64,000 nt of DNA from Streptacidiphilus sp. 4-A2 (GTDB lineage: Bacteria; Actinomycetota; Actinomycetes; Streptomycetales; Streptomycetaceae), in contig JAAFYY010000001.1 in assembly GCA_014284505.1 (NCBI GenBank), forward strand, positions 7,365,845 through 7,429,844, in the 5' to 3' direction. Positions 8,590 through 19,996 of this stretch are shown here, in pieces; within the stretch, counting starts at the first letter, position 1, and the number at the start of each line of letters is the position of its first letter. The notes under the pieces are model-generated. The model saw nothing but the letters and a program-made list of their open reading frames with translations. It was not told the origin of the DNA and made no database searches. The translations under genes were made by a program, and so were the position numbers.

Positions 8590-9367
8590 GCGCAGCGGCT
8601 CCGGTCCTGCTGGCGTTCTCCGACAACCAGACGGTGGTCTCGGGGGCGCTGATACTGGCGATCCGGTGGCGATGCTGGCCGGCCTGGTCTCCTTCTTCTC
8701 GCCGTGCGTGCTGCCGCTGGTCCCCGGCTACCTCTCGTATGTCACCGGCTTCTCCGCGGTGGACCTGGCCGACGCCGAGGGGCGGCGGCGCGGGCGGATC
8801 CTGTTCGGGGCGCTGCTGTTCATCACCGGTTTCACCGCGGTGTTCGTCTCCGAGGGCGCGCTCTTCGGCTACTTCGGCCGCCAGCTGCTCGAATACCAGC
8901 ACACCATCGACCGCTTCACCGGCGCCTTCACCATCCTGATGGGCCTGGCCTTCATGGGCTTCCTGCCCGGCTTCACCCAGCGGGAGCTGCGCCCCCACCG
9001 CAAGCCGGTGGTCGGCCTGATCGGCGCGCCGGTGCTCGGCATGGTCTTCGGCATCGGCTGGACGCCCTGCATCGGCCCGACCCTGTCGGCGGCGCTGAGC
9101 CTGTCCGCCGACCAGGCCAGCGCCGGTCGCGGGGCGCTGCTGACCTCTGTCTACTGCCTGGGCCTCGGCCTGCCGTTCATTCTGGCGGCGCTGGCCTTCC
9201 GCCGGGCGCTGGGCGCGTTCGGCTGGGTCAAGCGGCACTACCAGGCGGTGATGCGGATCGGCGGCGGGATGCTCGTCGTCGTCGGCCTGATGCTTGTCAC
9301 GGGGTGGTGGAGCCAGCTGGTGTACCAGTTGCAGCTCTGGTTCCCCATCTCCACGTTGGGAATCTGA
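8586..9367 (+). CDS. ccdA: CcdA-type cytochrome c biogenesis membrane protein (frameshifted)
   Basis: Transfers reducing power across the membrane to the TlpA/ResA partner. GTG 8586 overlaps the upstream stop as GTGA. The first 26 residues end ALILAI; restoring one C near 8665 gives PVAMLAGLVSFFSPCVLPLV, containing the first conserved Cys, and the second is in GIGWTPCIGPTLSAAL. About six hydrophobic helices follow the usual DsbD-gamma layout. Ends at TGA 9365, 3 bases before resB. Confidence 0.87.
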
Positions 9368-9370
9368 ATC

Positions 9371-11334
9371 ATGAGCGACCGTCCGGGGACCGACGACAGC
9401 GACCTGCGGGTGGCGGGCCAGAGGCCGTCGCCGGAGCAGGCGTCCGGTCAGGAGCAGGAGCAGGAGCAGAAGCTGGAGCCGGAGCAGAAGCAGAAGCCGG
9501 AGCAGAAGCCGGAGCAGAAGCCGGAGCAGAAGCCGGAGCTGGAGCCGGGGCGGCCGGAGGGCCGGTCGGCTGCGGAGGCGGGTGACGAGCAGCGGGAGCT
9601 GGCCGCCGCCGAGCGCCTCAGCAGTGCGCCGCGCGAGGACGACGCGACCGAGGCCGAGGGCCCGGCGGGCGGTGGCGAGGCCGTCGGCATCGGGGTCGTC
9701 GGCTGGCTGCGCTGGGGCTGGCGGCAGCTCACGTCCATGCGGACCGCGCTGATCCTGCTGTTCCTGCTCTCGCTGGCGGCCGTCCCCGGCTCGCTGGTGC
9801 CGCAGACCTCGGCCAGCCAGATCAACGTGGACAACTTCCACACCAACCACAAGCTGCTCTCGCCGGTCTTCGACAAGCTGCAGATGTTCGACGTCTACGG
9901 CTCGTGGTGGTTCTCGGCGGTCTACCTGCTGCTGTTCATCTCGCTGCTGGGCTGCATCATCCCGCGTACCTGGCAGTTCGTCGGCGTGCTGCGGGCCAAG
10001 CCGCCGGCCGCGCCGCGGCACCTGGTGCGGCTCCCGGTGTACGCGACCTGGCGCACCAGCGCCGACGCGGACACGGTGCTCGCCGCGAGTGACGCGCTGC
10101 TGCGCCGGCGCCGGTTCCGCACCTCGCGGGTCGGGCGACTCGGTGACCTCGGAGAAGGGCTACCTGCGCGAGGTCGGCAACCTGCTCTTCCACATCTCGC
10201 TGATCGCCATGCTGATCGCCTTCGCGGTGACCAAGCTGTTCGGCGGCATGGGCACGGTGGTGGTGGTCGAGGGCGGCGGCTTCACCAACAACGTCTCCAT
10301 GTACGACAACTTCTTCCCCGAGCGCGTTCTACACGGCGGACAGCCTCGACCCGTTCCAGTTCACCCTGAACAGCTTCACCGCGACCTACCAGACCCAGCG
10401 GTGACCAGTTCGGCACGCCGCGGACCTACTCGGCGAACATCACCTACCAGGACGGCGTCAACGGCAAGTCCAAGTCGGGCGTGCTGCATGTGAACGACCC
10501 GGTGAAGATCGGCAGCAGCAATGTCTACCTGACCGCGCACGGCTACGCGCCGGTGGTGAAGGTGACCAACGCGGCCGGGACGGTGATCTTCAACGGGCCG
10601 ACGGTGTGCCTGCCGCAGGACGCCAATGTCACCTCGCTCTGCGCGATCAAGATCGCGGACGGCTACACCACCAAGTCCGGCCAGACCACCCAGCTCGGAC
10701 TCTCCGGCTTCTTCTCGCCGACCCAGTCGACCAACCCGAACTCCGGGCCGCAGTCGATCTTCCCGGCGATGGACAACCCGCGGCTGTTCCTGACCGTCTA
10801 CCACGGCGACCTCGGCGTGAACTCGGGCATCCCGCAGAGCGTCTACACCCTCGACCTCAGCCACATGACCCAGTACAAGGTGGCCGGGCAGCCGCTGTCG
10901 GTGGCGCTGGTCCCGGGCGAGGGCCTGAAGCTCCCGGACGGCGGCACGCTCACCTTCACCGGCACCAAGCAGTGGGTGAACTTCACCATCGCGCACAACC
11001 CCGGCACCTCCGCCGCGCTGATCAGTTCCGTGCTGGCGATCCTGGGCCTGATCGGCTCGCTGTTCGTCCAGCGCCGCCGGATCTGGGTCCGCGCGGTCAC
11101 CGGCGCGGACGGCAGCACCACCGTCGAGATCGCCGGGCTGGCCCGCAGCGAGTCCGCCCGGATCGCCGAGGAGCTGGCCGACCTCGCGCTCGCCCTCCAG
11201 GACACCGCCCCGGCCGACCGCCAGGCCGAGGCCGACGCGCCCGACGACTCCGAAAAGCCCGCTGCCGACGCGCCCGAAGACGGCTCCGCCGACACCGACG
11301 TCCCCTCGCCGACCTCACCTCCAGGAAGGACTGA
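9371..11334 (+). CDS. resB: ResB-like cytochrome c biogenesis protein (multiple frameshifts)
   Basis: Part of the system II haem delivery and ligation complex with CcsB. After a hydrophilic N-terminal extension rich in Glu/Gln/Lys/Pro (tandem PEQK units, 9470-9550), the family begins WLRWGWRQLTSMRTALILL with helices at about 140, 205 and later at GNLLFHISLIAMLIAF; the long extracytoplasmic domain includes GLSGFFSPTQSTNPN and the last helix is SSVLAILGLIGSLFV. The frame switches near 10130, 10325, 10402 and 11303; adding 1-2 bases in G/C runs repairs them, the last giving the ending DVPLADLTSRKD at TGA 11332. The ending overlaps the spacing to ccsB by 6 bases only. Confidence 0.85.
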
Positions 11335-11340
11335 CCGAGC

Positions 11341-12504
11341 GTGTACCTCTTCGCAGACGCGGCGATCGACAACAACTTCGCCCATATCTCCAACGTCCTG
11401 ATCTACTCCTCGATGGCCGTCTACCTGATCGCCTTCCTGGCCTACACGGCCGAGTGGACCTTCGGTGGCCGCAGCCGTATCGCCCGGCAGTCCGCCGAGC
11501 TCACCGCGCAGCCCGGGGTGACCATGGCGCAGGCCGTGGCCACGGCGCAGGCGTCCGCGGAGAAGGTCAGCGGGGCCGCCGCGCCGAAGGTCTCGGTGAC
11601 CGTCACCCGCCGGGGGCCGCACCGCCACCCTCACCCGCACGGTCGCGGCCCGGGCCGGATCGGTGGACGTGGTCACCCGCGGCGACGCGGAACCGCCGGT
11701 GGACGGCGTGGGCGCGGCCGGCGGCGACGAGCGCGCCGACCGGATCGGCCGGATCGCGGTCGCCATGACCGTCCTCGGCGGTCTGCTCCAGCTCGGCGGC
11801 GTGGTCGCCCGCGGCATCTCCGCGCACCGCGCGCCCTGGGGCAACCTCTACGAGTTCACCTGCGCGCTGACCCTGGTCGCGGTGCTGGTCTTCCTGGGCC
11901 TGCTGTTCTCCGGCAAGGACGTGCGCTGGCTCGGCCTGCTGCTCACCACCGGCGTGCTGCTCGGGCTCGGCCTGGCCACCACCGTGCTGTACACCTCCTC
12001 CGAGCAGCTGGTCCCGGCGCTGCACTCGTACTGGCTGTGGATCCATGTGTCCGGCGCGATGATCTGCGGCGGCGCGCTGTACGCCGGGGCGATCGTGACG
12101 GTGATGTTCCTGTGCAAGGAGCGCTACGAGGCGGCGCTGGCCGAGGGCCGGGCCAGGACCGGCCGCTGGGCCGACATCTGCGAGCGGATGCCCTCCTCGG
12201 CCACCCTGGACAAGCTGTCCTACCGGATCAACGCCTTCACCTTCCGCTGTGGACCTTCACCATCATCGCGGGCGCGATCTGGGCGGAGAGCGCCTGGGGC
12301 CACTACTGGCAGTGGGACCCCACCGAGACCTGGGCGTTCATCACCTGGGTCGGCTACGCCTGCTACCTGCACGCCCGCGCCACCGCCGGCTGGAAGGGCC
12401 GCAAGGCCGCCTGGCTGGTGCTGATCGCCTTCGGCTGCTTCCTGTTCAACTCCTACGGGGTGAGCATCTTCATCAACGGCGTGCACTCCTACGCCGGGCT
12501 GTAG
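11341..12504 (+). CDS. ccsB: CcsB/CcsA-type haem handling protein for cytochrome c synthesis (frameshifted)
   Basis: Multi-pass membrane protein that with ResB attaches haem to apocytochromes. GTG 11341 follows resB by 6 bases. Visible are the N-terminal helix SNVLIYSSMAVYLIAFLAY, a cytoplasmic linker, several helices, and the hallmark tryptophan-rich haem motif GHYWQWDPTETWAFITW, plus the conserved His in SAHRAPWGNLYEF and NGVHSYAGL at the end. Frame switches near 11613 and 12247 (TTCCCGCTGTGG with one C missing) are the only defects. Last gene of the operon, followed by a strong terminator. Confidence 0.87.
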   Translation: MYLFADAAIDNNFAHISNVLIYSSMAVYLIAFLAYTAEWTFGGRSRIARQSAELTAQPGVTMAQAVATAQASAEKVSGAAAPKVSVTVTRRGPHRHPHPHGRGPGRIGGRGHPRRRGTAGGRRGRGRRRRARRPDRPDRGRHDRPRRSAPARRRGRPRHLRAPRALGQPLRVHLRADPGRGAGLPGPAVLRQGRALARPAAHHRRAARARPGHHRAVHLLRAAGPGAALVLAVDPCVRRDDLRRRAVRRGDRDGDVPVQGALRGGAGRGPGQDRPLGRHLRADALLGHPGQAVLPDQRLHLPLWTFTIIAGAIWAESAWGHYWQWDPTETWAFITWVGYACYLHARATAGWKGRKAAWLVLIAFGCFLFNSYGVSIFINGVHSYAGL

Positions 12505-12535
12505 GCGGGCCGCGAGCCGCCGCCCTGCCGTATCC

Positions 12536-12571
12536 CTCAGGGGTCACTCCGCCAACGGAGTGACCCCTGAG
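12536..12571 (+). terminator. Strong terminator of the cytochrome c maturation operon
   Basis: A perfect 16-bp stem (12536-12551 with 12556-12571) and a CCAA loop, 32 bases after the ccsB stop. Confidence 0.8.
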
Positions 12572-12632
12572 CCGTGTTCAGGCCCGCCCGCGCGGACGCC
12601 CGGCACGGGTTGTCGGTGGGGGAGTGGAGAAT

Positions 12633-15600
12633 GTGACCGCGTACAACCCGACCGGATTCGGCCGGGGCACCGACAGCGGGGAGACGACGGCCATGGATGC
12701 TCGGATCGTGGGCGATACGACGGGTGGCGCGAGCGGGATCGCGGACCCGTTCGGCACGGCCGGGCTGCGGCGCCGGGTGCTGGAGGCCTGGTCCGCCTCC
12801 CCGGCGCGGTTCCGGGAGGACGCCAACGCCGAGGAGGAGCTGGCTCTCGGCGGCTACCGCGACCGCCTGGTGATCGAGCTCGCCCAGAACGCCGCCGACG
12901 CGGCGGCCCGGGCCAAGGTGCCCGGGCGGCTGCGGCTGACGCTGCGTGAGGGTGTGCTGGCCGCCGCCAACACCGGCTCCGCGCTGGACGCCGAGGGCGT
13001 GGAGTCGCTGTCCACGCTCCGCGCCTCCTCCAAGCGCGAGACCGCCGCCGACGGCGCGGTCGGCCGCTTCGGCGTCGGCTTCGCCGCGGTGCTGGCCGTC
13101 TCCGACGAGCCCGCGGTGCTCAGCCTGCCCGGCGGCGTCCGCTGGTCGCTGGCCGAGGCGCGCGCCCTGGCTTCCGAACAGCAGGCGCTGGCCGAGGAGT
13201 TGCGCCGCCGGGACGGCCATGTGCCGCTGCTGCGGCTGCCGTTGCCGGCCGAGGGCACCCCGCCCAGCGGCTACGACACGGTGGTGGTGCTGCCGCTGCG
13301 GGACGCCGCCGCGCAGGACCTCACCCGGCGGCTGCTGGACGGCATCGACGACGCGCTGCTGCTGACCCTCTCCGGGCTGGACGAGGTGGTCGTGGACACC
13401 GGCGACGGCCCGGTGCGGACCCTCACCCGCCGGGAGCTCCCGGCCGCGTCCGACCTCGAAGGGCCGACGGTGGTCGTGGTCGCCGACGGCTCCGGGGAGC
13501 GGCACTGGCAGGTGGCCTCGGCCGGCGGTGAGCTGGCGCCGGAGCTGCTGCGCGACCGCACGGTCGAGGAGCGCCACCGTCCGCACTGGTCGGTGACCTG
13601 GGCGGTCCCGGCCCCCGACCCCGACGCCGACCCGGACGCGGCTCTCGACGTCCGGCGCGGCGGCGGCCCCGAGGCCTTCGGCGGGACCGGCTTCACGCCG
13701 GTCGTCCACGCGCCCACGCCGACCGACGAGCCGCTCGGCGTCCCGGCCCTGCTCATCGCCTCCTTCCCGCTGGACTCCACCCGCCGCCACATCGCGCCGG
13801 GGCCGCTGACCGACTTCCTGGTGGAGCAGGCCGCCGAGGTCTATGCCGCGCTGCTGCGCCGCCGCGGCGCCGACCTGTCCAACCTGCGGCTGGTGCCCGG
13901 CCCGCTCGGCCAGGGCGAGCTGGACGGGCGGCTGCGGCAAGCCATCCTGCGGCTGCTGCCCGACGTGCCCTTCCTGCCCGCCGCCGAGGACACCACCGCG
14001 CTGCGGCCCCGGGACAGCGTGCTGCTGGAGAACGCGGACGCGGAGATCGTCCGGGCGCTGGCCGAGGTGCTGCCCGGCCTGCTGCCGGCCGGGCTGGAAC
14101 GCCGTCCTGAGCTGCGGACCCTGGGCGTGCGGCGGCTGGCGCTGGCCGAGACCGTCGACCAGCTCGCGAACCTGGACCGGGAGCCCGTCTGGTGGCGCAA
14201 CCTGTACGGCGCGCTGCTCGGCGCCGACCGGGACGCCCTGGGCGCCCTGCCGGTCCCGCTCGCCGACGGACGCAAGATCACCGGCCCGCGCCGGGTGCTG
14301 GTCCCCAGCGGCTCCGAGGTGTCGGCCGAGGACCTGACCCTGCTCGGGCTGCGGCTGGTGCACCCGGAGGCCGCCCACCCGCTGCTGGAGCAGCTCGGCG
14401 CGGGCGCGGCCACCCCGATCGGCGTCCTGGAGACCCAGGAGCTGCGCGCCGCCGTGCTGCGCTCGGTGGAGTCCGACGACCAGGACGAGGCGGAGGAGGT
14501 CGCCGAGGCGGTGCTGCGGATCGTCCGCGCCGCCGGCATCGGCCCGGCCGGGGCCTCACCCGCCGAGGACGCCGGCTCCGGCGCCGACCGCTACCCGTGG
14601 CTGGCCTGGCTGGCGCTGCCCGACGAGGACGGCGAGCTGGTCGCCGCCGGTGAGCTGGTGCTCCCCGGCAGCCCGCTGGCCGCCGTCGCCGACGAGGAGG
14701 ACGCGGTCTTCCTGGACGAGGAGTGGGCCGAGCGCTGGGGCCCGGACGTGCTGCGGGCCGTCGGCGTCGGCTACAGCCTGGGCCTGGTCCGGGCCGAGGA
14801 GGCCGTGCTCGACCCGGACGACCTGGAGCGGCTCGACCCCACCAGCAGCCCGGACCGCGCGGCCGGCGGCGAACCCGGGGCATGCTGGACGAGTCGCCCG
14901 AGGGCTTCGCCGACTGGGCCGAGGAGGTCGCCGAACAGGTCGCCGAGCGGGCCAAGCGCCGCGGGGGCGAGGCCGACCCGGGCCTCCCGGAGGTCCCTCC
15001 GGTCGCCGCCGAGCTGCTTGCCGTCCGTGACCTGGACCTGGTCGACGACGACGCCTGGCCGCAGGCCCTGGCGCTGCTCGCGGCCCCGCCGCTGCGCGAC
15101 GCGGTGGTGAACCCGGTGCGGCTGCTGCTCGCCGACGGCAGCTCCGCCGAAGTCCCCTCCTACACCGCCTGGTGGCTGCGGGACCACCCGGTGCTCGACG
15201 GCCGCCGCCCGGCCGGCCTGCGCGCGGCCGGGGCCGACCCGCTGCTGCGCGGCCTCTACCCGGAGGCCCGCACCACCCTGGACCCGGTGTTCCTGCACGC
15301 CCTCGGGGTGCGCACCACCCTGTCCGCGCTGCTCACCGAGCCCGAGGGCCCGGACGAGGTGCTCTACCGGATGGGCGACCCGGACTGTGAGCTGACGCAT
15401 CGTCAACTACATGGCCTGTACACGGCGCTGGCCCGGGTGGAACTGGAGCGGATCGCCCTGCCGGAGGAGGTCAGGGCGCTGCCCCCGATGGATCACGACA
15501 GTCACCGCCGCCCGGCGCACACGGTGGTCGTGGACGTCGCCGACGCGGTCGTCGCCGATGCCCCGGACCTGGTCCAGCTGCTGGACGACTACCCGCTGAT

Positions 15601-16050
15601 CACCGTCGCCCCGGCGCTGGCCCCGCCCTGGCCGAGCGGCTGCACGCCTCGCTGGCCAGCGAGGTCGCGGGCGGCCGGGTGCTCAGCGAGGGCGTCGTGC
15701 ACCGGGTCCCCGAGGCCGTCCGCGAGCTGCTCCCCGGCTGCCCGGAGGTCTACGAGGAGCACGAGGAACTGCTGGTCGTCGGCCCGGATGGGCAGGAGGC
15801 CGCGGTCGACTGGCGCTGGGACACCGACAACCCCGCGCCCGAGCCCGACGCCGGGGAGGAGGCGCCGGAGCCCGACGAGTTCGCCTCCGCCGTCCCCTAT
15901 GGCGCGCTGCACGCGGCCACCCCGGAGGGGCTCGCCGCCGGTCTCGCCTGGGCGGCGGGCCAGTGGCACCGCCGCTTCGAGGTCCTCGCCTTCCTCTCCG
16001 ACCCGGACCGCGCCTACGAGCTGAGCGCCGCCCGGGACTTCGAGAGCTGA
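12633..16050 (+). CDS. Sacsin N-terminal ATPase-like (GHKL/Hsp90-type) large protein (frameshifted)
   Basis: A roughly 1140-residue cytoplasmic protein. Near the N-terminus it has a GHKL ATP-binding fold: ELAQNAADAAARAKV is the N-box with the magnesium-binding Asn, followed by NTGSALDAEGVESLSTL and GRFGVGFAAVLAVSD as the glycine box. The remainder is acidic, Leu/Ala-rich and has no other motif I recognise. GTG 12633 has GGGGAG about 9 bases upstream; GTG 12624 is an alternative. Frame switches near 14878 and 15625 are each repaired by one base. Homologues are widespread in Streptomyces next to the cytochrome c operon; the role (chaperone-like or nucleic-acid linked) is unknown. Confidence 0.75.
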
Positions 16051-16392
16051 ACCCCGGCCTGGTCGGTCAGTTGGCGAGGATGGTCAGCATCCGCGACCGC
16101 CGGTGACCGGGTCGCCGACGACGGATGCCACCCGTGCGGTGCCCGCGACGAGCACCCGGTCGTTCTGTGCCTGGACTTCATGAGCGTGCCCCCGTGTCGT
16201 TCGGAAGAATGGTCGGCGCCGCGGGGGCCGGTGTGTCGCGGCGGCTCCCGGCGGCGCCGCCCCACCGTGCCGGGCGGCGCACAGCGGCGGCAACCTCGAT
16301 CCGGTGTCTCCCTGTCCTGTCTCGATCATGGCTCTGACCTGCGGCTTGAGACGTCTCAGGATGCACGGTGGGACTCATGGACGGGCAAAGAC
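16051..16392. other. Intergenic stretch without a recognised gene
   Basis: About 340 bases between the sacsin-like gene and the convergent Ig-like gene. I see no supported CDS or RNA gene. Confidence 0.5.
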
Positions 16393-16427
16393 AGCAGCCC
16401 CGCAGGCGCTGTGCCTGCGGGGCTGCT
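16393..16427 (-). terminator. Terminator of the Ig-like exoprotein gene
   Basis: A perfect 15-bp stem (16393-16407 with 16413-16427, AGCAGCCCCGCAGGC) and a 5-base loop, 23 bases downstream of the minus-strand stop. Confidence 0.75.
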
Positions 16428-16449
16428 CGGGTCGGCTGTGCCGGGGCCG

Positions 16450-18229
16450 TCAGTTCCTGACGGCGAAGTACTGCCAGGCGCTGGAGGTGTTGGCGTTGCT
16501 GGTGTCAGCGGCGCTGTGGACGTACTCGGCGGCGAAGCGGTAGAGGTGCCCGGTCGCGTTGCCGAGGGTCAGTGTGTCGCGGGCGGTGCCGGTGGAACCG
16601 ATCTTCTCGCAGCCCGAGCTGACGACCGTGCGCCAGCTGCCGGAGTAGTCCTCCTGCACCGTGAAGTCGACGCACTGGCCGCTCTTGTCCGGGGCCACGG
16701 TCGCCGAGAGCACCGGGCGCACCGTGTGGTGGTAGACCCGGTAGACCGTGCCCGGCAGGGTGCCGTAGTAGCCGGACTGGGCTGCCTGGACGGCCGCCTG
16801 GTCGACGGCGTAGTGGTCGGCCCCGGCGGGGCGTACTGGTAGTCGCCCGCGTAGATGGCGCTGAACCAGGTGCTGCTGGTCAGCTTGTACCAGGCACTGA
16901 GGTTGCCGTTCCGGTCCACCGTGCCCGAGGCGATCTGCCGACGGATGCCGCCTGCGGGCTGGGCGTAGAGGGTGACGGTCCGGTTGTTGTAGGTCGTGCC
17001 CAGGTGGGTGGTGATCCTGGCCCACTGGTTGTAGCCGTAGGCCGGGGCGTCGGCGGTGACGCTCAGGGCGGTCGCGGTGCGGGAGACCTGGACCGTCGCG
17101 GAGCCGGTGGACGCCGAGCGCAGGCCGTCCCGGGGTAGCTGACCGTGTAGGTGTTGGCTCCGCCGGTCTGCGGGGTGTCGGTGAAGCTGAAGGCCCCGCT
17201 CGTCGACACCCTGGCCTCGGTGACGGCGACGCCGGCCGGGTGCGCCGGATCGGTCCGGGACACCTGCACGGACTCGCCGGACGGGAAGCTGCCCTGCCCC
17301 TGGAGCGGAGTGGAGAGCCGCCCGGTGACGGTGAGTGCCCTGGCCCGCCCGCTGGTGGCCGGCGCGCTCAGGCTGACCGCGGTCGCGGCGGCGTCGGGCA
17401 CGAAGAAGCTGTAGCTGGTCGGCACCTGGGACTCGTTCCCGGCGGCGTCGACCTCGGCGACATAGAGGTTGTGCAGGCCCCAGGTGGGCGTGAGGGTCAG
17501 CGGGCTGCCGACGGCCAGACTGGTCGAGTCCAGGGCGGTGGGCGCGGAGTCCAGCTTCCAGATCAGGTGATCGACGCCGCTGACCTGGCAGTCCTTCGTG
17601 CCGGCGGTGGTGCAGCCGGCGGGCAGCGGGTCCGGGGCGGGGGTGATGGTGAAGGTGGTCGGCTGCCCGGCGATCTTCTTCGGCTGCTCCCGCTCGACAG
17701 CGGCGGGAAGTCCGGGTCGGTGACGGTCGGCGAGCCGGGCGGGTGCTGTCCACCTTGAAGTAGCACGGCGCGGTCGGCTGCGAGTAGGCCGTGCCGTTGT
17801 AGATGGAGGCGTCCCAGCCGTAGGTGTGGCCGTTCTGCAGGGTGACCGGGACATACACGTTGGCGCTCGCGGCGTTGCCGAGCCACGGTGCCAGGCCGTC
17901 CGCCTGCGTCGAGCCGTCCACGTCCCAGACGTGGGCCGCGGCCTGGAAGTTGACGCCGTTCTGGGTCGAGAACGGGGTGGCGACCTGGAACTCGTCCGTG
18001 TTGTTCCAGCCCACGGCGTCGCTGCCGCACCCGTCGGCGCCCGCGGGCAGGGCGGAGCCGTCGGTCTGGGCGGACGTGGGCGTCGGAATGCTCGGGTCGA
18101 CCGGGCCCTGGGTGGCGGGTCGTCCGGCGGCGGTCGTCTGCGCTGACGCCGTCGCGGCGGGAGCGCGGTCAGCAGCGCCCCGGTCAGCAGGAGGGCGGCT
18201 TGTGCGCGCCGGCCCGCAAATCTGCTCAT
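16450..18229 (-). CDS. Secreted Ig-like/beta-sandwich repeat protein (multiple frameshifts)
   Basis: Starts at ATG 18229 with GGGGGA 9 bases upstream; the N-terminus MSRFAGRRAQAALLLTGALL is a signal peptide. Pieces in three frames join into one exported protein: GWNNTDEFQVATPFSTQNG with WDVDGSTQADGLAPWLG, then PDAAATAVSLSAPATSG and TVTGRLSTPLQGQ (an Ig-like bacterial module), DAPAYGYNQWARITTHLG (a second one) and a C-terminal module ending SSAWQYFAVRN. Switches lie near 18150, 17735, 17135 and 16833. No catalytic motif; a surface or secreted structural protein is likely, with unknown ligand. Confidence 0.65.
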
Positions 18230-18393
18230 CTGTGTATTCCCCCTCGTTTGAAGCAGGCGGATGCTATCACCGCCCACGAACGAGTCGGTTTGCCCGGCAG
18301 GGTGCCGCCGACGCTCCGTGCGGTGGCGGGCGACAGAGCCGCCCGCCACCGCACACGCACCGGCGCACCGCGCGCACGCACCGGCTGTGCCGG

Positions 18394-19909
18394 CTACGGC
18401 ACGGTGATCTCGCCGGCTGGTGGGATGTATGGGCTGGCCGTGGGTTCGGCATCAGGTTCACAGGTGGTCGTCGAACCGTGCGGCCCCACTGCGAGCCGGT
18501 GCCGGAGCAGGTGAAGTCGGTGAGCTTGGCGTCCGGGGCGCGGTCGGAGCCCTGGGCGGCCCAGCCGGAGACGTCCAGGCAGAGGTTGGACTTGTAGTTG
18601 CGGATCAGGTTGCCGAGGCCGCCGGAGCCGATCGAGTTGACGTAGGGGATCTCCCACAGCTGGTTGTCGCTGCTCGCGGGACGGTGCACGGTAGGTGTAG
18701 ACATTGGTCACCCCGTCCGCGCCGTAGCCCGGGAGGTCCAGGCACTCGTTGGAGCCGAGCGAGTTGCGGATCCAGTAGAGGGGTTCGCCGTCCGGCGCGG
18801 TGCCCTGCTGCTGGAGGTACCACATCTGGTTGTCCTGGTTGCCGTAGGCGCAGGTGAACTGCTCAAGCTGGTCGTTCGGGGTGGGCGCGCCGTAGTTGGG
18901 GAGGTCGGCGCACTGGCCGGTCACGTTGTTGAGCATGAGGAAGCTGACCGGCGGCCCGCCGTTGGGTCCGTTGTTGCCGCCGCCGGGCTGGCCGGTCGAG
19001 GTCTGCCCGGGGGAGCCCGCGCCCGGGGCGGCGCCGGAGGGCGACGGCCGGCGGCCGGGGCGGAGGCGGCGGGGGCTGCCGGGGTCGGTGCCGCCTGAAG
19101 TGGGCCGGTGGGGCCGGTGGTTGGCAGCGCGTCGCCCGCCGGCTGGGCCAACTCTGGGTCTGGGTGGTGACATGCGGCTGGTAGCCGAACCAGAGCATGA
19201 CCAGGGCGACGGCCAGGGCCACCAGCACGCCCAGCATTCCGGCGAGTCCCCTCGGCAGCACGCCCTTCTGCACGAAGATGCCGTCGACCCGGAGCGGCGT
19301 GCTGCCGGACTGCTGCACGCCCAGCTGGTACGGGCGGTTCTCCTTCCGGCCGAACCAGGTGATCCGCTGCGGCTTGAGCGTCGCCTTGACGAAAGCCGGC
19401 GCCCGCCCGGGCTGGATCTGCAGGTTGGCGGGGTGGAGGTCGTAGTTCAGCTGGTTGCCGTTGTCGGAGCCGTTGACCGAGACCGTGAGCGGGGTGTTGC
19501 CGAGGTTGTCGACGGCGAGCCGGGGGCGGCCCCGGAAGCGGCCCTTGACCGTCGGCGGGACCAGCTCCGTCCGGATCTCGGTGAAGGGCGCGATGGTGAG
19601 ATTGCCCTCGACGACGGTGGTCGCCTCGGGGTGCTCGGTCGGGGTGATCTGGACGGCGTACGGGTTCGGCCCGGCCGTGGCGTCAGGGGTGCGCGGCGGT
19701 GCGAAGACAAGTTCGACGGTGCCGGTGGTGCCCGGGTACAGACGCAGCGTGGCGGGCTCGACGGTGGTGTACGGGGAGATGTCGCCGACCGGCCTGAACC
19801 GGTACTCCTCGACGACATCGCCGGTGTTGCGGACGCGCAGCCGCACCGTGGCCGTGCTGCCGGCGTCGACCATGGTCGACGTGGGTTCCAAGGATGTCCA
19901 GATGCTCAC
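18394..19909 (-). CDS. Membrane protein with C-terminal ricin B lectin-like domain (frameshifted)
   Basis: Start GTG 19909 (SIWTSLEPTSTMVDAGST). The first 230 residues are a beta-sandwich region (RNTGDVVEEYRF, LYPGTTGTVELVFAPPR) on the cytoplasmic side, followed by one helix GMLGVLVALAVALVMLWFGY. A Pro/Ser/Gly linker leads to a ricin-type lectin domain with repeated VTGQCADLPNYGA, NECLDLPGYGAD, SNLCLDVSGWAAQG and DNQMWYL/DNQLWEI (QxW-like) units. Frame switches lie at about 19150 (one or more in the linker), 18690 and 18480, so the last 30 residues are uncertain; SPYIPPAGEITVP ending at 18394 is my best reading. It is co-directional with the P-type ATPase, 87 bases downstream of it. Confidence 0.65.
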
Positions 19910-19996
19910 CCTTTGATACTACGTTTGATGACCCACTGTCATGGCGAGTGGGTGGAGAGCTGGCCGTTCCCGCAGGTCGCCGGTGTTTTCCTTGCC

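Noticed and set aside
12537..14378. Minus-strand open frame of 613 codons opposite the sacsin-like gene
   Set aside because: Gln/Gly/Arg-rich composition typical of antisense shadows, while the plus strand has a clear ATPase fold.
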